DNA from: Chitinophagaceae bacterium UBA3430
Lineage (GTDB): Bacteria; Bacteroidota; Bacteroidia; Chitinophagales; Chitinophagaceae
Direction of reading: 5' to 3'
DNA length: 7,237 bases
Assembly: GCA_002378975.1 (NCBI GenBank)
Contig: DFST01000029.1
Coordinates: 6,605 to 13,841, forward strand
Shown here: positions 6,077-7,237 of the stretch, in pieces
Position numbering within the stretch: position 1 is the stretch's first letter
Layout: every line of letters starts with the position of its first letter
Notes under the pieces: model-generated
The model's database searches: none
Told to the model about the DNA's origin: nothing
The model's input: only the letters and a program-made list of their open reading frames with translations
Program-made: the position numbers and the translations under genes

Positions 6077-6163
6077 GTTCAGGGTTCAGTATTCAGCGTT
6101 CAGCGTTGTCATGCAACTAAAAACTGTAAACACACGCTGAACCCTGAACTTTGAACGCTGAAC
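6077..6163 (+). repeat. GTTCANN heptamer inverted repeat, copy C
   Basis: The left arm has GTTCAGG at 6077, GTTCAGT at 6084, ATTCAGC at 6091 and GTTCAGC at 6098. The right arm has GCTGAAC at 6136, CCTGAAC at 6143, TTTGAAC at 6150 and GCTGAAC at 6157. Pairing is in phase across four heptamers, with the TTCA/TGAA core of every unit able to pair. The loop (6105-6135) holds a small GTTG/CAAC hairpin and AACTAAAAACT at 6115-6125, identical to the motif in copy A. The right arm ends 10 nt before the hflX ATG. No T tract follows, so it is not a typical intrinsic terminator. Confidence 0.9.
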
Positions 6164-6173
6164 TTCTCTTTTC

Positions 6174-7237
6174 ATGATTGATAACAAGAACAAGATCTTA
6201 CAGGCCGAACGTGCCGTCCTCGTTGGTGTGATCCAAAAAGACCAGACCGAGGCACAGGTGAATGAATACCTCGACGAACTGGCATTTTTGGCCGAGACGG
6301 CCGGAGCTGTTACCATTCATCGCTTCACACAAAAATTAGCGCATCCCGATAGCCGTCACTTCGTCGGCAAAGGCAAGCTCGAAGAGATCAAACAATACGT
6401 ACTCGCCAAAGACATCCGCGTACTCATCTTCGACGACGAACTCACTGGAGCCCAGATCAACAACATTGAAAAAGCGGTGGGCATCAAGGCCATCGACCGC
6501 AGTGATCTTATCCTCGACATTTTTGCGCGTCGCGCGAAAACCGCTCAAGCCCGTGCTCAAGTCGAGTTGGCCCAATACCAATATATATTACCTCGCTTAC
6601 GCGGCATGTGGAAACACTTGGAACGATTGGGGGGCGGTATTGGTACACGGGGACCGGGTGAAACCGAGATCGAAACCGATCGCCGTATCGTACGCGATAA
6701 AATATCACTCTTGCGCAAACGCTTAGAGACGATCGACAAGCAAGCGCAAACACAACGCAAGGAGCGCGGTGAGTTCATTCGCGTGGCGCTCGTGGGTTAT
6801 ACCAACGTGGGCAAATCGACCTTGATGAATCTGATCAGCAAGCGTGATGTGTTTGCGGAGAATAAATTGTTTGCGACGCTGGATACGACCACGAGCAAGG
6901 TGGTGTTTGAGAACATTCCGTTTTTATTGAGTGATACGGTTGGGTTCATCCGCAAGTTGCCGCATCATTTGGTGGAGAGTTTCAAGAGTACACTCGACGA
7001 GGTGCGTGAAGCGGATATCTTGTTGCATGTGGTGGATATTTCGCATCCGCAGTATGAAGAGCAAATGGCGGTGGTGAATGAAACGCTGCGCGAGTTAGGG
7101 TCGGGCGAGAAGCCGGTGCTGACGATTTTTAATAAGATGGACAAGTACGAGTCGCAGACTTTTGATCAGTGGCTGGAGGCTTCCACGAAGCAGGAAATTC
7201 TGAACGACCTCTATCAGCGCTGGGATCATGAAACGGG
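6174..7237 (+). CDS. hflX: Ribosome-associated GTPase HflX, N-terminal part (cut by window edge)
   Basis: HflX is a cytoplasmic GTPase that binds the 50S subunit and splits stalled or stressed ribosomes. The window holds 354 complete codons. Residues 1-150 form the HflX N-terminal domain (RHFVGKGKLEEI at 61-72; AKTAQARAQVELAQYQYILPRL at 121-142 in part), followed by the signature glycine-rich loop GGGIGTRGPGETEIETDRR (153-171) and a coiled helix (172-200). The G domain shows G1 GYTNVGKST (208-216), G3 DTVGF (254-258) and G4 NKMD (320-323). The rest of the G domain and the C-terminal domain lie beyond the edge. The ATG at 6174 gives MIDNKNKILQAERAVLVGV, a normal start. There is no clear Shine-Dalgarno; repeat copy C ends 10 nt upstream, and GAACTTTG at 6146-6153 resembles a -7 element. 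Confidence 0.97.
   Translation, partial: MIDNKNKILQAERAVLVGVIQKDQTEAQVNEYLDELAFLAETAGAVTIHRFTQKLAHPDSRHFVGKGKLEEIKQYVLAKDIRVLIFDDELTGAQINNIEKAVGIKAIDRSDLILDIFARRAKTAQARAQVELAQYQYILPRLRGMWKHLERLGGGIGTRGPGETEIETDRRIVRDKISLLRKRLETIDKQAQTQRKERGEFIRVALVGYTNVGKSTLMNLISKRDVFAENKLFATLDTTTSKVVFENIPFLLSDTVGFIRKLPHHLVESFKSTLDEVREADILLHVVDISHPQYEEQMAVVNETLRELGSGEKPVLTIFNKMDKYESQTFDQWLEASTKQEILNDLYQRWDHET

Noticed and set aside
4027..6163. Heptamer repeats as a CRISPR array
   Set aside because: Units are 7 nt, tandem without spacers, and arranged as inverted arms; no cas gene is present.
6077..6163. Heptamer repeats as ordinary intrinsic terminators
   Set aside because: No T tract follows the stems, copy B lies between divergent starts where no gene ends, and arms sit beside start codons.

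Overview
This window is a chromosomal housekeeping segment from a member of the Bacteroidota, perhaps from the Chitinophagales or a related order; rank below phylum is a guess. The evidence is a Bacteroidota-type promoter (TTTG, 20 nt, TATATTTG) ahead of rimP, start codons without clear Shine-Dalgarno sequences, a NusA with a short C-terminal tail, an IF-2 with a very long N-terminal extension, a tRNA gene without encoded CCA, and a small secreted beta-barrel protein of the PorT-like type.

Layout. Positions 1-3094 on the minus strand hold the conserved operon rimP, nusA, infB, transcribed in that order; infB runs off the left edge at its G1 motif. The promoter lies at 3150-3181 and the leader carries an 11-bp hairpin with a GAAA tetraloop. 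Upstream, also on the minus strand, are two predicted lipoproteins of phosphoester metabolism: a glycerophosphodiester phosphodiesterase (3248-4018) and a PhoD-like metallophosphatase (4077-5108). From 5213 the strand switches to plus: a tRNA with CAT anticodon (elongator Met or lysidine-type Ile2), an outer-membrane beta-barrel protein (5344-6072), and the GTPase hflX (6174 to the right edge, truncated).

The translation genes form a unit: RimP matures the 30S subunit, NusA links RNA polymerase to the nascent transcript, IF-2 places initiator tRNA on the ribosome, and HflX acts on stalled or stressed ribosomes. The two lipoproteins could act in sequence on glycerophosphodiesters and phosphoesters outside the inner membrane.

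The least expected feature is a family of three intergenic inverted repeats built from degenerate GTTCANN heptamers (4027-4100, 5119-5180, 6077-6163). In all three, a four-heptamer arm ends 8, 10 or 10 nt from an ATG. Two copies share an 11-nt loop motif in the same orientation relative to the downstream gene, and one copy supplies the last codons and the stop of the phosphatase gene. No CRISPR array, insertion sequence, phage gene or defence system was seen. No stretch over 300 bases lacks a gene.
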